Below, in pieces: positions 43,360-51,450 of a DNA stretch of 64,000 nucleotides (the first letter of the stretch is position 1; the number at the start of each line of letters is the position of its first letter). Made by a program: the position numbers and the translations under genes. The stretch is from Brevibacterium sediminis (GTDB lineage Bacteria > Actinomycetota > Actinomycetes > Actinomycetales > Brevibacteriaceae), in the NCBI RefSeq assembly GCF_013623905.1, contig NZ_JABKDD010000012.1:1-64000 (forward strand), in the 5' to 3' direction. The notes below the pieces were generated by a model that did not search any database, was not told the DNA's origin, and worked only from the letters and a program-made list of their open reading frames with translations.

Positions 43360-43917
43360 GTGATTGAAGAGACACTGGCCGAAGCCAGAGAGAAGATGGA
43401 CAAGGCCGTCGAATTCACGCAGGAGGACTTCGCGTCGATCCGCACCGGCCGTGCCAACCCCGCACTGTTCGCCGATATCGAGATCGACTACTACGGCGCT
43501 CCGACACCGCTGCAGCAGCTCGCCTCGTTCCAGACGCCCGAGGCACGCACGATTCTCGTGACCCCCTACGACAAGGGCACGCTGACCGATATCGAGAACG
43601 CTCTGCGCAACTCCGACATCGGCGCGAACCCCGCCAACGACGGCAACGTCATCCGCGTCGTCCTCCCGGACCTCACCGAGGAACGCCGCAAGGAATACGT
43701 CAAGATCGTCAAGGGCAAGGCCGAAGACGGCAAGGTCTCCATCCGCAACATCCGTCGTCACGCCAAGGAGACTCTCGAACGTATCAAGAAGGACGGCGAA
43801 GCCGGCGAGGACGAGGTCACTCGCAGCATCTCCGAGCTCGACGATCTGACGAAGAGCAAGGTGGAGAACGTCGACAAGCTGCTTGCGCAGAAGGAAGCTG
43901 AGCTGCTCGAGGTCTGA
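43360..43917 (+). CDS. frr: Ribosome recycling factor
   Basis: RRF with EF-G splits post-termination ribosomes. The 185-aa protein has the triple-helix bundle with [48 protein letters not shown] and a C-terminal basic helix. The GTG 43360 follows AAGAGGGAAAGAGG. It is cotranslated with cdsA through TGATG. Confidence 0.96.
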   Translation: MIEETLAEAREKMDKAVEFTQEDFASIRTGRANPALFADIEIDYYGAPTPLQQLASFQTPEARTILVTPYDKGTLTDIENALRNSDIGANPANDGNVIRVVLPDLTEERRKEYVKIVKGKAEDGKVSIRNIRRHAKETLERIKKDGEAGEDEVTRSISELDDLTKSKVENVDKLLAQKEAELLEV

Positions 43918-44939
43918 TGATCGCCGTGACAGGGTCCGACAGCCCCGCGACAGATCCGGCTCCCCTCGGGGAGCCGGATGCGTCAGGCGAGGCCGCGCGG
44001 GTTGAGACCCCTTTCCCGAAACGTCGAGACCTGCGCAACTCGGACAAGCCGTATTCGCCTGACGACCCGGAATCGAATCCGACCGCCGAGGCGGCGGCGA
44101 CCGATTCAGAACCTGAACCGAAAGATTACGGTCGAGCCGGACGCAACTTGCCGGCCGCGATCGGCATGGGACTTCTCATCGGCGGCGTGGTGCTCGCGTC
44201 TCTGATCTTCCTGCCGATCTCGTTCCTCTTCATCGTCCTTGTCGGCATCGTCGCCGCAATGTGGGAGCTGGCGAACGCTCTGTCACGTTCCGGCTCCCTC
44301 GTCTCCCGCGTGCCCACCATGGTGTCGGCGGCCTGTATGGTCGTGGCCACGTTCATCGGGGGCCGCGAAGCGCTCTGGGTGACCTTCGCCGCCAGCGCGG
44401 GAGCAGTGATGCTCTTCACGATGGTCGAGCGCCGGAAGAACGCAGTCAAAGACGTCTCGCTCTCCCTCTTCGCTCTCACCTATGTCGGCCTCATGGCCTG
44501 CTTCATCGTCTACATCCTCACCCAGCCGGACGGCAACTTCTACGTCATCATCTTCCTCGCCGCGGTCGTCGCCTCCGACACCGGCGGCTACGTCTTCGGC
44601 GTGCTGTGGGGCAAGCATCCCATCGCCCCGCGGATCTCTCCGAAGAAGTCCTGGGAAGGCTACCTCGGCTCGACCGTCTTCGCCGCAGTGGTCGCAACGA
44701 TCCTCGCCGTCACCGTCGTCGACGCTCCGTTCTGGACCGGTCTTGTCATCGGTGCCGTCATCCCTGCTTTCGCCACTCTCGGCGACTTCAGCGAATCGAT
44801 GATCAAACGCGACCTCGAACTCAAGGACATGGGCACCCTGCTGCCCGGCCACGGCGGTGTCATGGATCGACTTGACTCGATCCTACCGACAGCCCCGGTC
44901 GCGCTCGTTCTCTTCTCGGTCCTGCCCGGCTACCTCTGA
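43917..44939 (+). CDS. cdsA: Phosphatidate cytidylyltransferase
   Basis: CdsA forms CDP-diacylglycerol, the branch precursor of phospholipids. The 340-aa protein has a disordered, acidic/proline-containing N-terminal ~75 residues, then about eight membrane helices. The CDP-alcohol-synthesis signature is seen as SPKKSWEGYLGSTVFA and later DFSESMIKRDLELKDMG with GHGGVMDRLDS, matching the family. Start ATG 43917 overlaps frr by one base. Confidence 0.94.
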   Translation: MIAVTGSDSPATDPAPLGEPDASGEAARVETPFPKRRDLRNSDKPYSPDDPESNPTAEAAATDSEPEPKDYGRAGRNLPAAIGMGLLIGGVVLASLIFLPISFLFIVLVGIVAAMWELANALSRSGSLVSRVPTMVSAACMVVATFIGGREALWVTFAASAGAVMLFTMVERRKNAVKDVSLSLFALTYVGLMACFIVYILTQPDGNFYVIIFLAAVVASDTGGYVFGVLWGKHPIAPRISPKKSWEGYLGSTVFAAVVATILAVTVVDAPFWTGLVIGAVIPAFATLGDFSESMIKRDLELKDMGTLLPGHGGVMDRLDSILPTAPVALVLFSVLPGYL

Positions 44940-45050
44940 CCGGCCCGCCGACTCGGCTGCCCGGCTGCCTCTGACCCTGTCCGGTTCGCACCTGCCCGAC
45001 GTGGCGGCTCACACACGACAGCCGTGCAGCGAACATGAGACAATGGCCGT

Positions 45051-46355
45051 GTGAGTTCTCAAGCAGGCAGAAGGCAGACCAGGCCCGTCGTCGAACATGC
45101 CGACGGCACGACATCGAAAACCCCGATGCGCGATGGCCGTCCCCTTCTCAACTTCAAGTCCGCACGGGTCAAGCAGCCTCCTCAGCATCTGGCCGATATG
45201 ACGATGGACGAACGCGTCGACGCGGTCAAGGAGATGGGACTGCCCGCTTTCCGGGCCAAGCAGATCTCCACCCACTACTTCAGCCACTATGTCACCGACA
45301 CCGAGGCGATGACGGACCTGCCCAAGGACAAACGGGCAGAGATCCAGGAACGGTTCTTCCCTCACCTGCTCACCGAAGTGCGCCGCCTGCGCACCGAGAA
45401 CGGCGACACCATCAAGTTCCTGTGGCGCCTCTTCGACGGAGCTCTCGTCGAATCAGTGCTCATGCGCTACCGCAACCGGGTCACCCTGTGCGTGTCCAGC
45501 CAGTGCGGCTGCGGAATGAACTGCCCGTTCTGCGCCACCGGCCAGCAAGGTCTGACCCGCAACATGTCCACGGCCGAGATCGTCGAACAGGTCGTGCGCG
45601 CCAACCAGGTCATCGCCGCCGGCGAACTCGCCGAAGCCCCGAAGTCGGATATGCCCGGTGCCGGAGAGACCGCGCTCGGCGCGGAAGCCGACGAAGACGA
45701 AGCGGCGGGAGAAGCCGCATTCGACGGGGAGGCCACGGCCGCCTCGGCGAATGGCCCCGAACGGGTCTCGAACATCGTCTTCATGGGCATGGGCGAACCC
45801 CTGGCCAACTACAAGCGAGTGATGAACGCGGTGCGCCGGTTCGTCGGACCGAGCCCCGAAGGACTGGGCATGTCGGCCAGGCGGATCACGATCTCCACGG
45901 TCGGACTCGTGCCCGGCATCAACAAACTCGCCGCCGAAGACATCCCCGTCACGTTCGCCCTCAGCCTCCACGCACCCGATGACGAGCTGCGCGATGAGAT
46001 GATCCCGGTCAACACGCGGTGGAAGGCCGATGAGGCCATCGACGCCGCTTACAACTACTACCAAGTGACCGGACGGCGGGTGAGCATCGAATACGCGCTC
46101 ATCAAGGACATGAACGACCACGCGTGGCGTGCGGAACTGCTGGCCAAGAAGCTCAACGCCCGCGGACGCGGCTGGGTCCATGTCAACCCGATCCCGCTCA
46201 ACCCGACTCCGGGCTCGGTGTGGACGGCCTCGGAACCGGAGGTCGCCGACGAATTCGTCCGCCGCCTCATCGATCAGGGCGTTCCGACGACGATCCGCGA
46301 TACCCGCGGATCCGATATCGACGGCGCCTGCGGACAGCTCGCCGCAGCCGACTGA
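45051..46355 (+). CDS. rlmN: 23S rRNA (adenine(2503)-C2)-methyltransferase RlmN with an insertion
   Basis: RlmN is a radical-SAM enzyme that methylates A2503 of 23S rRNA and A37 of some tRNAs. The 434-aa protein has the CxxxCxxC cluster (C154, C158, C161 in CGMNCPFC), [11 protein letters not shown], the [10 protein letters not shown] and [15 protein letters not shown] segments and C-terminal DIDGACGQL with the methyl-carrying Cys. A region of about 45 residues (193-238), rich in Glu, Ala and Asp, is inserted just before [10 protein letters not shown] and is not part of the family. Start GTG 45051, with GACAAT six bases before it. Confidence 0.94.
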   Translation: MSSQAGRRQTRPVVEHADGTTSKTPMRDGRPLLNFKSARVKQPPQHLADMTMDERVDAVKEMGLPAFRAKQISTHYFSHYVTDTEAMTDLPKDKRAEIQERFFPHLLTEVRRLRTENGDTIKFLWRLFDGALVESVLMRYRNRVTLCVSSQCGCGMNCPFCATGQQGLTRNMSTAEIVEQVVRANQVIAAGELAEAPKSDMPGAGETALGAEADEDEAAGEAAFDGEATAASANGPERVSNIVFMGMGEPLANYKRVMNAVRRFVGPSPEGLGMSARRITISTVGLVPGINKLAAEDIPVTFALSLHAPDDELRDEMIPVNTRWKADEAIDAAYNYYQVTGRRVSIEYALIKDMNDHAWRAELLAKKLNARGRGWVHVNPIPLNPTPGSVWTASEPEVADEFVRRLIDQGVPTTIRDTRGSDIDGACGQLAAAD

Positions 46356-46455
46356 TCGACGCCCGGTTCGGCAACTGCGGACCGCGGCAACGCAATTGCT
46401 GCGGCTTCCATCTATTATGGTGGAAACACCACAGCCACTCGCTTCTGGAGGAGAC

Positions 46456-47016
46456 ATGGCGGACACGACTTTCCCTCGAATGTCCGGTTGGAAGAACGGA
46501 TACGACCCCAGGCAGGTCGACAGCTTCTTCAAGCGTGCACGTGAGTCCTTCGAACGGCCGACGCCGCAGCCCGGCGACCTCGACTCCCGGGCGGTGCGCA
46601 CGGTCGGTTTCGATCTCGTCCGCAAGGGCTACCACGTCGCCGTCGTCGACGCCGCGCTCGACCGTCTCGAAGATGCATTCGCCAAGCAGGCCCGAGACCG
46701 TCTGATCGCGCAGTCCGGGCAGGACGCCTGGGTCTCCGAGCTCACCCGTGTGGCCGCGTCGCTACGGGGTCGACTGGTCCGTGAACCCGGTGAGCGCTTC
46801 GACAATCCTCCTCCCGGAGTCATCGGCTACGACATCACCCAGGTCGACGACATGTGCGACAAGGTCAACTCGTACTTCACTCAGGGCGTGGCGATGAGCG
46901 TCGACCAGGTCCGCCGCGTGCTGTTCAAGACCGCAAAAGGCAAGAAGGCGTACAACGAGGACCAGGTCGATGCGTTCATCGACCGCGTCGTCGAAGTGAT
47001 GGCCTCCGTTGACTGA
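46456..47016 (+). CDS. DivIVA-repeat domain protein
   Basis: A 186-aa protein built from repeats of the DivI1A type: GYDPRQVDSFFKRA (residues 15-28), GYHVAVVDAALDRLEDAF (58-75), GYDITQVDDMCDKVNSYF (124-141) and AYNEDQVDAFIDRVVEVM (165-182). The first/third and second/fourth resemble each other, and each second-type copy is preceded by a VR-V-F patch, so the protein is a duplication of a two-part unit. Such proteins in actinobacteria are linked to cell-pole growth and septum placement. AGGAGGAGAC precedes ATG 46456. Confidence 0.8.
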   Translation: MADTTFPRMSGWKNGYDPRQVDSFFKRARESFERPTPQPGDLDSRAVRTVGFDLVRKGYHVAVVDAALDRLEDAFAKQARDRLIAQSGQDAWVSELTRVAASLRGRLVREPGERFDNPPPGVIGYDITQVDDMCDKVNSYFTQGVAMSVDQVRRVLFKTAKGKKAYNEDQVDAFIDRVVEVMASVD

Positions 47017-47683
47017 TTTCCACTACTTCGCGGTCCCGACCGCGGCCGATCCCGGCACGCTCAACCCGGTTTACGAACTCCTCGACTTTCCGATCGCGAT
47101 GGGCAAGGCCGAAGACATCGTGCTGACCGGACCCGCTCCGGAGAAACCGCTCGTCGACGGCCGGGAAGTCACGGATCCCCGCCTGGTCAAGGCCCTGTCC
47201 GTTCCCGTCGAGCTCGACCGCGCCGAGGTGCTCGACCGCAGTTCGAAGCTCGCCGGAGTGCTCCGTGCCATGGGCGTGGTTCCGGAATCCGGTGCCCGGC
47301 TCACCTTCGCCGAGGATGTCCCGCCGTTGGCGCGGGCGCTCGGTGTTCTTGCTGCCGCCCGGATCGGGCTCGTCGTGGATCTGCGAGCAGGAGCTCCGTC
47401 TGACTCTGCCTCAGACTTAGTGGTTCTCCACGCCATCGAAGACGAACCGGTCGAGCCGGGGCGTGCCTCCGTGCGGGTCACCCGGTCGCGCTTCGAAGGC
47501 GTCGGAGTGACGATCGGCTCCGAGACCGCGAACCTCGACCAGGCGATGCGCGACTCCCGCGTCGAATTCGCCGCAGTAGTGCCGCTCGACCCGCAGCGCA
47601 CTCTGCTGCTCACCGACGACGGTGATCTTGAGGCGGGTACGAGCCTCGAATGGTACCGCACCGAGGTTCTCTCTGCTTCCTGA
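47009..47683 (+). CDS. Hypothetical protein, weak acyl-adenylate-like N-terminus
   Basis: A 224-aa protein that I do not recognise firmly. RSSKLAGVLRAMGV followed by a Gly/Ala helix ARALGVLAAARIGLVVDL resembles the early part of AMP-forming acyl-CoA synthetases (TIGR03089-like), but adenylation motifs and most of the enzyme are absent. The start is TTG 47009, overlapping the DivIVA-repeat gene by eight bases. Its end overlaps the next gene by 62 bases. Confidence 0.5.
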   Translation: MTDFHYFAVPTAADPGTLNPVYELLDFPIAMGKAEDIVLTGPAPEKPLVDGREVTDPRLVKALSVPVELDRAEVLDRSSKLAGVLRAMGVVPESGARLTFAEDVPPLARALGVLAAARIGLVVDLRAGAPSDSASDLVVLHAIEDEPVEPGRASVRVTRSRFEGVGVTIGSETANLDQAMRDSRVEFAAVVPLDPQRTLLLTDDGDLEAGTSLEWYRTEVLSAS

Positions 47684-48671
47684 GCCCTGGACGCATGGGG
47701 GCTTCGACGCCGACGATGGTGTCGACGTTCCGGCTTCCGCGGACCCGCGGCCTGCTGATCCGCGTTCGGCTGAGACGGCGGCTGCTCTGCGCGCGGCCGG
47801 CTGTGTCTTCGCCGAGGACGAGGAAGCGATCCTGCTGGAGTCTGCAGCTGGCTCTGTGCCGAAACTCGATGAGCTCGTTGCACGTCGCGTGGCCGGTGAA
47901 CCCCTCGAGCAGATCGTCGGCTGGGTTGATGTCGCGGGTCTGCGACTGAGCGTGCGTCCCGGAGTGTTTGTGCCGCGGCAGCGGACTGCTCTGCTTGCGG
48001 CTCACGCAGTCGCGGTGACCCGACGGATGCTGGACCCACAGGGAAATGGGGCCAGGACCATCGCATGCTCAAACTCTGTTGCTGACCGGCCCGTTGTGCT
48101 CGAAGCGTTCAGCGGAGTCGGCCCGGTCGCCTCAGTGGTGGCCTCCTTGGTGCCGGGGGTGGTGATCCACGTCGGCGATGCTCAGGCGGAGGCCGTGCGG
48201 TGTGCGGTGGAGAATGTCGAACGCTGCATCCAGTCGGGGGACTCAGCGCACGCGGGGGAGTCTACGCAGGCCGGCGGGTCCGAACAGGCAAATGAGTCCG
48301 GCACTACCGTGTCGGGGCATGTCCTCGACTGCCTCCACGGACTGCCCGACACGCTGCGGCGGTCGATCTCAGTTATCGCTGCCGTGCCGCCGTACGTTCC
48401 TGAAACGGCAGCCGATTTTCTGCCGCATGAGGCCCTCGACTTCGAACCGAGCAGCGCACTCTTCGGCGGCTCCGACGGACTCGACCTTGTCCGTCGACTC
48501 ATCACGGAGTCGTTGGACTGGCTGGCCCCGGACGGTGTGCTGCTCATCGAGCTCGGGCGAGGTCAGATTGCAGGGGCCACCGGGTTCGCAGCCGAGCAGG
48601 GGCTGGAAGCCCGGAGCCACCTCGGCGAGGATGACCAGACGGTCGTGCTCGAACTGCGTCGTGGAAACTGA
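47622..48671 (+). CDS. PrmC-like (HemK-related) methyltransferase
   Basis: A 349-aa class I methyltransferase related to peptide-release-factor N5-glutamine methylases (TIGR03704-type). EPLEQIVGWVDVAGLRL and the VFVPRQRT segment are PrmC-like; the SAM loop is EAFSGVGPVA (161-170) instead of DLGTGSG, and the catalytic NPPY is AVPPYVP (254-260). A low-complexity loop, Ser/Gly/Ala-rich at about 206-228, separates motifs. True PrmC is elsewhere in this genome if present. No RBS is visible; the GTG 47622 lies inside the previous gene, and TTG 47628 is an alternative. Confidence 0.7.
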   Translation: MILRRVRASNGTAPRFSLLPEPWTHGGFDADDGVDVPASADPRPADPRSAETAAALRAAGCVFAEDEEAILLESAAGSVPKLDELVARRVAGEPLEQIVGWVDVAGLRLSVRPGVFVPRQRTALLAAHAVAVTRRMLDPQGNGARTIACSNSVADRPVVLEAFSGVGPVASVVASLVPGVVIHVGDAQAEAVRCAVENVERCIQSGDSAHAGESTQAGGSEQANESGTTVSGHVLDCLHGLPDTLRRSISVIAAVPPYVPETAADFLPHEALDFEPSSALFGGSDGLDLVRRLITESLDWLAPDGVLLIELGRGQIAGATGFAAEQGLEARSHLGEDDQTVVLELRRGN

Positions 48672-48675
48672 CAAC

Positions 48676-48707
48676 GGCCGGCTGAAATCGAGTGATTTCA
48701 GCCGGCC
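48676..48707. terminator. Terminator-like hairpin after the PrmC-like gene
   Basis: GGCCGGCTGAAATC and GATTTCAGCCGGCC form a perfect 14-bp stem with GAGT loop, five bases after the stop codon. No U tract follows in either direction, but the spacer lies between convergent genes and the hairpin may serve either. Confidence 0.55.
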
Positions 48708-48719
48708 GGCTGCGTACCG

Positions 48720-48776
48720 ACTGGTTCGAAGTGCGGGCGCGGGGCGCGAAGTCTGTGCGTCAGCACTTTGAACCAG
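48720..48776. repeat. Inverted repeat CTGGTTCGAAGTGC
   Basis: CTGGTTCGAAGTGC near 48721 and GCACTTTGAACCAG near 48763 are inverted copies with one mismatch, about 28 bases apart. They lie between two other hairpins in the same convergent spacer. Role unknown. Confidence 0.45.
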
Positions 48777-48797
48777 CCGGTGACTGCAGATACAGCA

Positions 48798-48829
48798 CGC
48801 CCGCCGAACCTCAGCAGGATCGGCGGGCG
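48798..48829 (-). terminator. Hairpin downstream of the dehydrogenase gene
   Basis: CGCCCGCCGA and TCGGCGGGCG pair with a 12-base loop, 42 bases past the stop of the minus-strand acyl-CoA dehydrogenase gene. Confidence 0.45.
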
Positions 48830-48871
48830 CTGACTGTGTTCAGCGGAGGGCGGGTGCCCTGCTCACTGGTT

Positions 48872-50089
48872 TCAGTTCGCGAAGGCGTTGATTCCGGTCA
48901 TCGTCCGACCCAGGGTCAGCTGGTGCACCTCGTGTGTGCCTTCGTAGGTGAGCACTGTCTCGAGGTTGACCGCGTGACGCAGCGGCGGGTACTCGCTCGT
49001 GATGCCCGACCCGCCGAACAGGGCGCGCAGGTCACGGCACACGTTCATCGCGGTATCGACGTTGACCATCTTGCCCAGGCTGATCTGCTCGGGACGGACA
49101 CCCTTCTCGGAGTCCTTGAGCTTGCCCAGGTGAGCGGCGAGCAGAGTGATCTGCGAGTACTGGCCGAAGGCCTTCGCCAGCTTCTGCTGCGTGATCTGGA
49201 ACGACGCCAGCGGGCGATCGAACTGGACACGGGTGCCGGTGTACTCCAGTGCGGAGAGCAGCGCGTCTCGGGCTGCACCGGTGACACCGAAGACGATGCC
49301 GTAGCGGGCCTCGGACAGGCAGGACAGGGGGCCCTTGAGTCCCTTGGCCTTCGGCAGCATCGCATCCTCGGGCAGGCGGACGTTGTCGAGGACGATCTCA
49401 CCGGTGATCGACGCACGCAGCGAGATCTTGCGGTGGATCTCCGGGGTCTGCACACCCTCGGTGTTCGAGGGGACGACGAAGCCGCGGACGACGTTCTTGC
49501 CCTTGTCGTCGACCTCTTCGGTCTTGGCCCACACGACCATGACATCGGAGACCGGGGAGTTCGTGATCCACATCTTCGCGCCGTTGAGGATCCAGTCGGA
49601 TCCGTCCTTCTTCGCGGTCGTCTTCATCCCCGACGGGTCGGATCCGACATCGGGTTCGGTCAGCCCGAAGCAGCCGATGGCCTTGCCGGCGGCCATCTTC
49701 GGCAGCCATTCTTCCTTCTGTGCTTCCGATCCCCAGTGGTGGATGGCGAACATCGCCAGCGAGCCCTGCACGGAGACGAGGGAGCGCAGACCGGAGTCGA
49801 CGGCTTCGAGTTCGCGGCAGGCCAGTCCGTACTGAGTCGCCGTCGAACCGCCGCAGCCGTAGCCGTCGAGGTGCATGCCGAGCAGCCCGAGCTCGCCGAG
49901 TCCTTCGGCCAGTTCCCGGGCGGGGATGGTGGCGTCGAGGAAGTAGTCGCCGATCTTCTCCCGGACGTTCTCGTCCAGCCATTTCTTCACGATCGATGCG
50001 AATTCGAGGTCGTCGGATTCGAAGACCGAATCCAGTCCAAGAATGTCGTCGGGGCTCAGCGTCTTGCTCATATCCATCTCTTTCGCCAT
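48872..50089 (-). CDS. gcdH: Glutaryl-CoA-type acyl-CoA dehydrogenase
   Basis: A 405-aa FAD-dependent acyl-CoA dehydrogenase. LRSLVSVQGSLAMFAI, GCFGLTEPDVGSDP with the FAD/substrate loop, and the C-terminal catalytic Glu in TYEGTHEVHQLTLGR (E383) are typical of glutaryl-CoA dehydrogenase, which turns glutaryl-CoA into crotonyl-CoA in lysine/tryptophan breakdown. The specific Arg/Tyr pocket residues cannot be proved by eye, so another short-chain acyl-CoA is possible. It stands alone on the minus strand; the electron acceptor genes are elsewhere. ATG 50089 or ATG 50071 may start it. Confidence 0.82.
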   Translation of the reverse strand: MAKEMDMSKTLSPDDILGLDSVFESDDLEFASIVKKWLDENVREKIGDYFLDATIPARELAEGLGELGLLGMHLDGYGCGGSTATQYGLACRELEAVDSGLRSLVSVQGSLAMFAIHHWGSEAQKEEWLPKMAAGKAIGCFGLTEPDVGSDPSGMKTTAKKDGSDWILNGAKMWITNSPVSDVMVVWAKTEEVDDKGKNVVRGFVVPSNTEGVQTPEIHRKISLRASITGEIVLDNVRLPEDAMLPKAKGLKGPLSCLSEARYGIVFGVTGAARDALLSALEYTGTRVQFDRPLASFQITQQKLAKAFGQYSQITLLAAHLGKLKDSEKGVRPEQISLGKMVNVDTAMNVCRDLRALFGGSGITSEYPPLRHAVNLETVLTYEGTHEVHQLTLGRTMTGINAFAN

Positions 50090-50229
50090 TGATTGTCTTC
50101 ATTCACAGTTTTACCGGAACCCGGTGGAAGGTCGGTGTCCCGAAGCACTACAGATGACTAGGTTCCGCTAGGCGACACACGTGTCCGTGTCGAGTCATTT
50201 CCCAGAGAACTTTGGCATCATCGGTTGGC

Positions 50230-51450
50230 GTGAGTAAACGTGGTTTCATTGTAGTCGGCTCAACTGGTTCGGTCGGCACCCAGGCCCTTGATGTCCTCGC
50301 CGAACACCGGGACGAGCACGCGATCATCGGCTTGGCCGCGGGGTCCCAGCTCGACCTTCTGCTCGAGCAGGCCCTCGATTTCCACGTCCCCGTCATCGGG
50401 CTCACGACCCCACCCGCCGGAGGTGAGGCCGAGGTGCGTGCGCGACTGACCGAGCTGGCTGCCCAGCGGGGGACCGCCGATCCTGTCGAAGCCATCCACC
50501 TCGGGGACGATGCCGCCGAGGCGGTCGCGGGCTTGGCCGCCGATATGGTCCTCAACGCGATCACCGGTGCCGCCGGTCTCGGCGCGACCCTGGCCGCCCT
50601 CGAACGCGGCACGGACGTGGCCCTGGCGAACAAGGAATCCCTCATCATCGGCGGGTCCATCGTCCTCGACGCCGCTCGTGCCTCCGGGGCCCGCCTGGTG
50701 CCGGTCGACAGTGAGCACTCCGCCATCGCCCAGGCGCTGCGCGCCGGCACGCACGGTGAAGTCAGCAAGCTCATCATCACCGCGTCGGGCGGTCCCTTCC
50801 GGGGCATGACCCGTGATGCCCTGCGTCGAGTCACCCCCGCCCAGGCGCTCAACCATCCCACCTGGTCGATGGGGTCGATGATCACCATCAACTCTGCGAC
50901 CCTGGTCAACAAGGGCCTCGAAGTCATCGAAGCCCACCTGCTCTTCGACATCGACTTCGACCACATCGAAGTCGTCGTGCATCCTCAGTCGCAGATCCAT
51001 TCGATGGTCGAGTTCGCCGATGCCTCGACGATCGCGCAGATCTCCCCACCGGATATGCGCCTGCCGATCTCCTATGCGCTGGGCACCCAGGACGATGGAA
51101 CGACGAAGCGACTGACTTCGAGGGCCGTTCCGCACAATTGGGGCCAGCCCATGCACTGGTCGTTCGAGCCGGTCAACCATCTCGCCTTTCCTGCGCTCGG
51201 TCTGGCTATCGACGCCGGTAAGAAAGGCCGCAGCTACCCGGCTGTGCTCAACGCTGCCAATGAGGAACTCGTCGCCGCATTCATCGCCGGAGACATCGCC
51301 TTCACCGGAATCGACAAAGGCCTGTCCCGAGCTCTGGCCGCCCACGAACCTGCGGCCGAACACACGGTGGAGACCGTGCTGGCCGCCGACGCCTGGGCCA
51401 GGGACTTCGCTCGCGCCGACGTCGCTGAACAGAACGGGGGCCGCCGATGA
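50230..51450 (+). CDS. dxr: 1-deoxy-D-xylulose 5-phosphate reductoisomerase
   Basis: Dxr converts DXP to MEP with NADPH, the committed step of the non-mevalonate isoprenoid pathway and the fosmidomycin target. The 406-aa protein has VVGSTGSVGTQALDV for NADPH, the metal-binding VDSEHSAIAQAL, ASGGPFRG, the flexible-loop region NHPTWSMG, and KGLEVIEAHLLFDIDFDHIEV. The start is GTG 50230; TTG 50212 is an alternative. The stop overlaps the protease gene by ATGA, and ispG is 3 kb further on. Confidence 0.95.
   Translation: MSKRGFIVVGSTGSVGTQALDVLAEHRDEHAIIGLAAGSQLDLLLEQALDFHVPVIGLTTPPAGGEAEVRARLTELAAQRGTADPVEAIHLGDDAAEAVAGLAADMVLNAITGAAGLGATLAALERGTDVALANKESLIIGGSIVLDAARASGARLVPVDSEHSAIAQALRAGTHGEVSKLIITASGGPFRGMTRDALRRVTPAQALNHPTWSMGSMITINSATLVNKGLEVIEAHLLFDIDFDHIEVVVHPQSQIHSMVEFADASTIAQISPPDMRLPISYALGTQDDGTTKRLTSRAVPHNWGQPMHWSFEPVNHLAFPALGLAIDAGKKGRSYPAVLNAANEELVAAFIAGDIAFTGIDKGLSRALAAHEPAAEHTVETVLAADAWARDFARADVAEQNGGRR

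Noticed and set aside
47622..48671. True PrmC (release factor methyltransferase)
   Set aside because: The catalytic NPPY and the SAM loop are altered, and prfA, the usual neighbour of prmC, is not adjacent.
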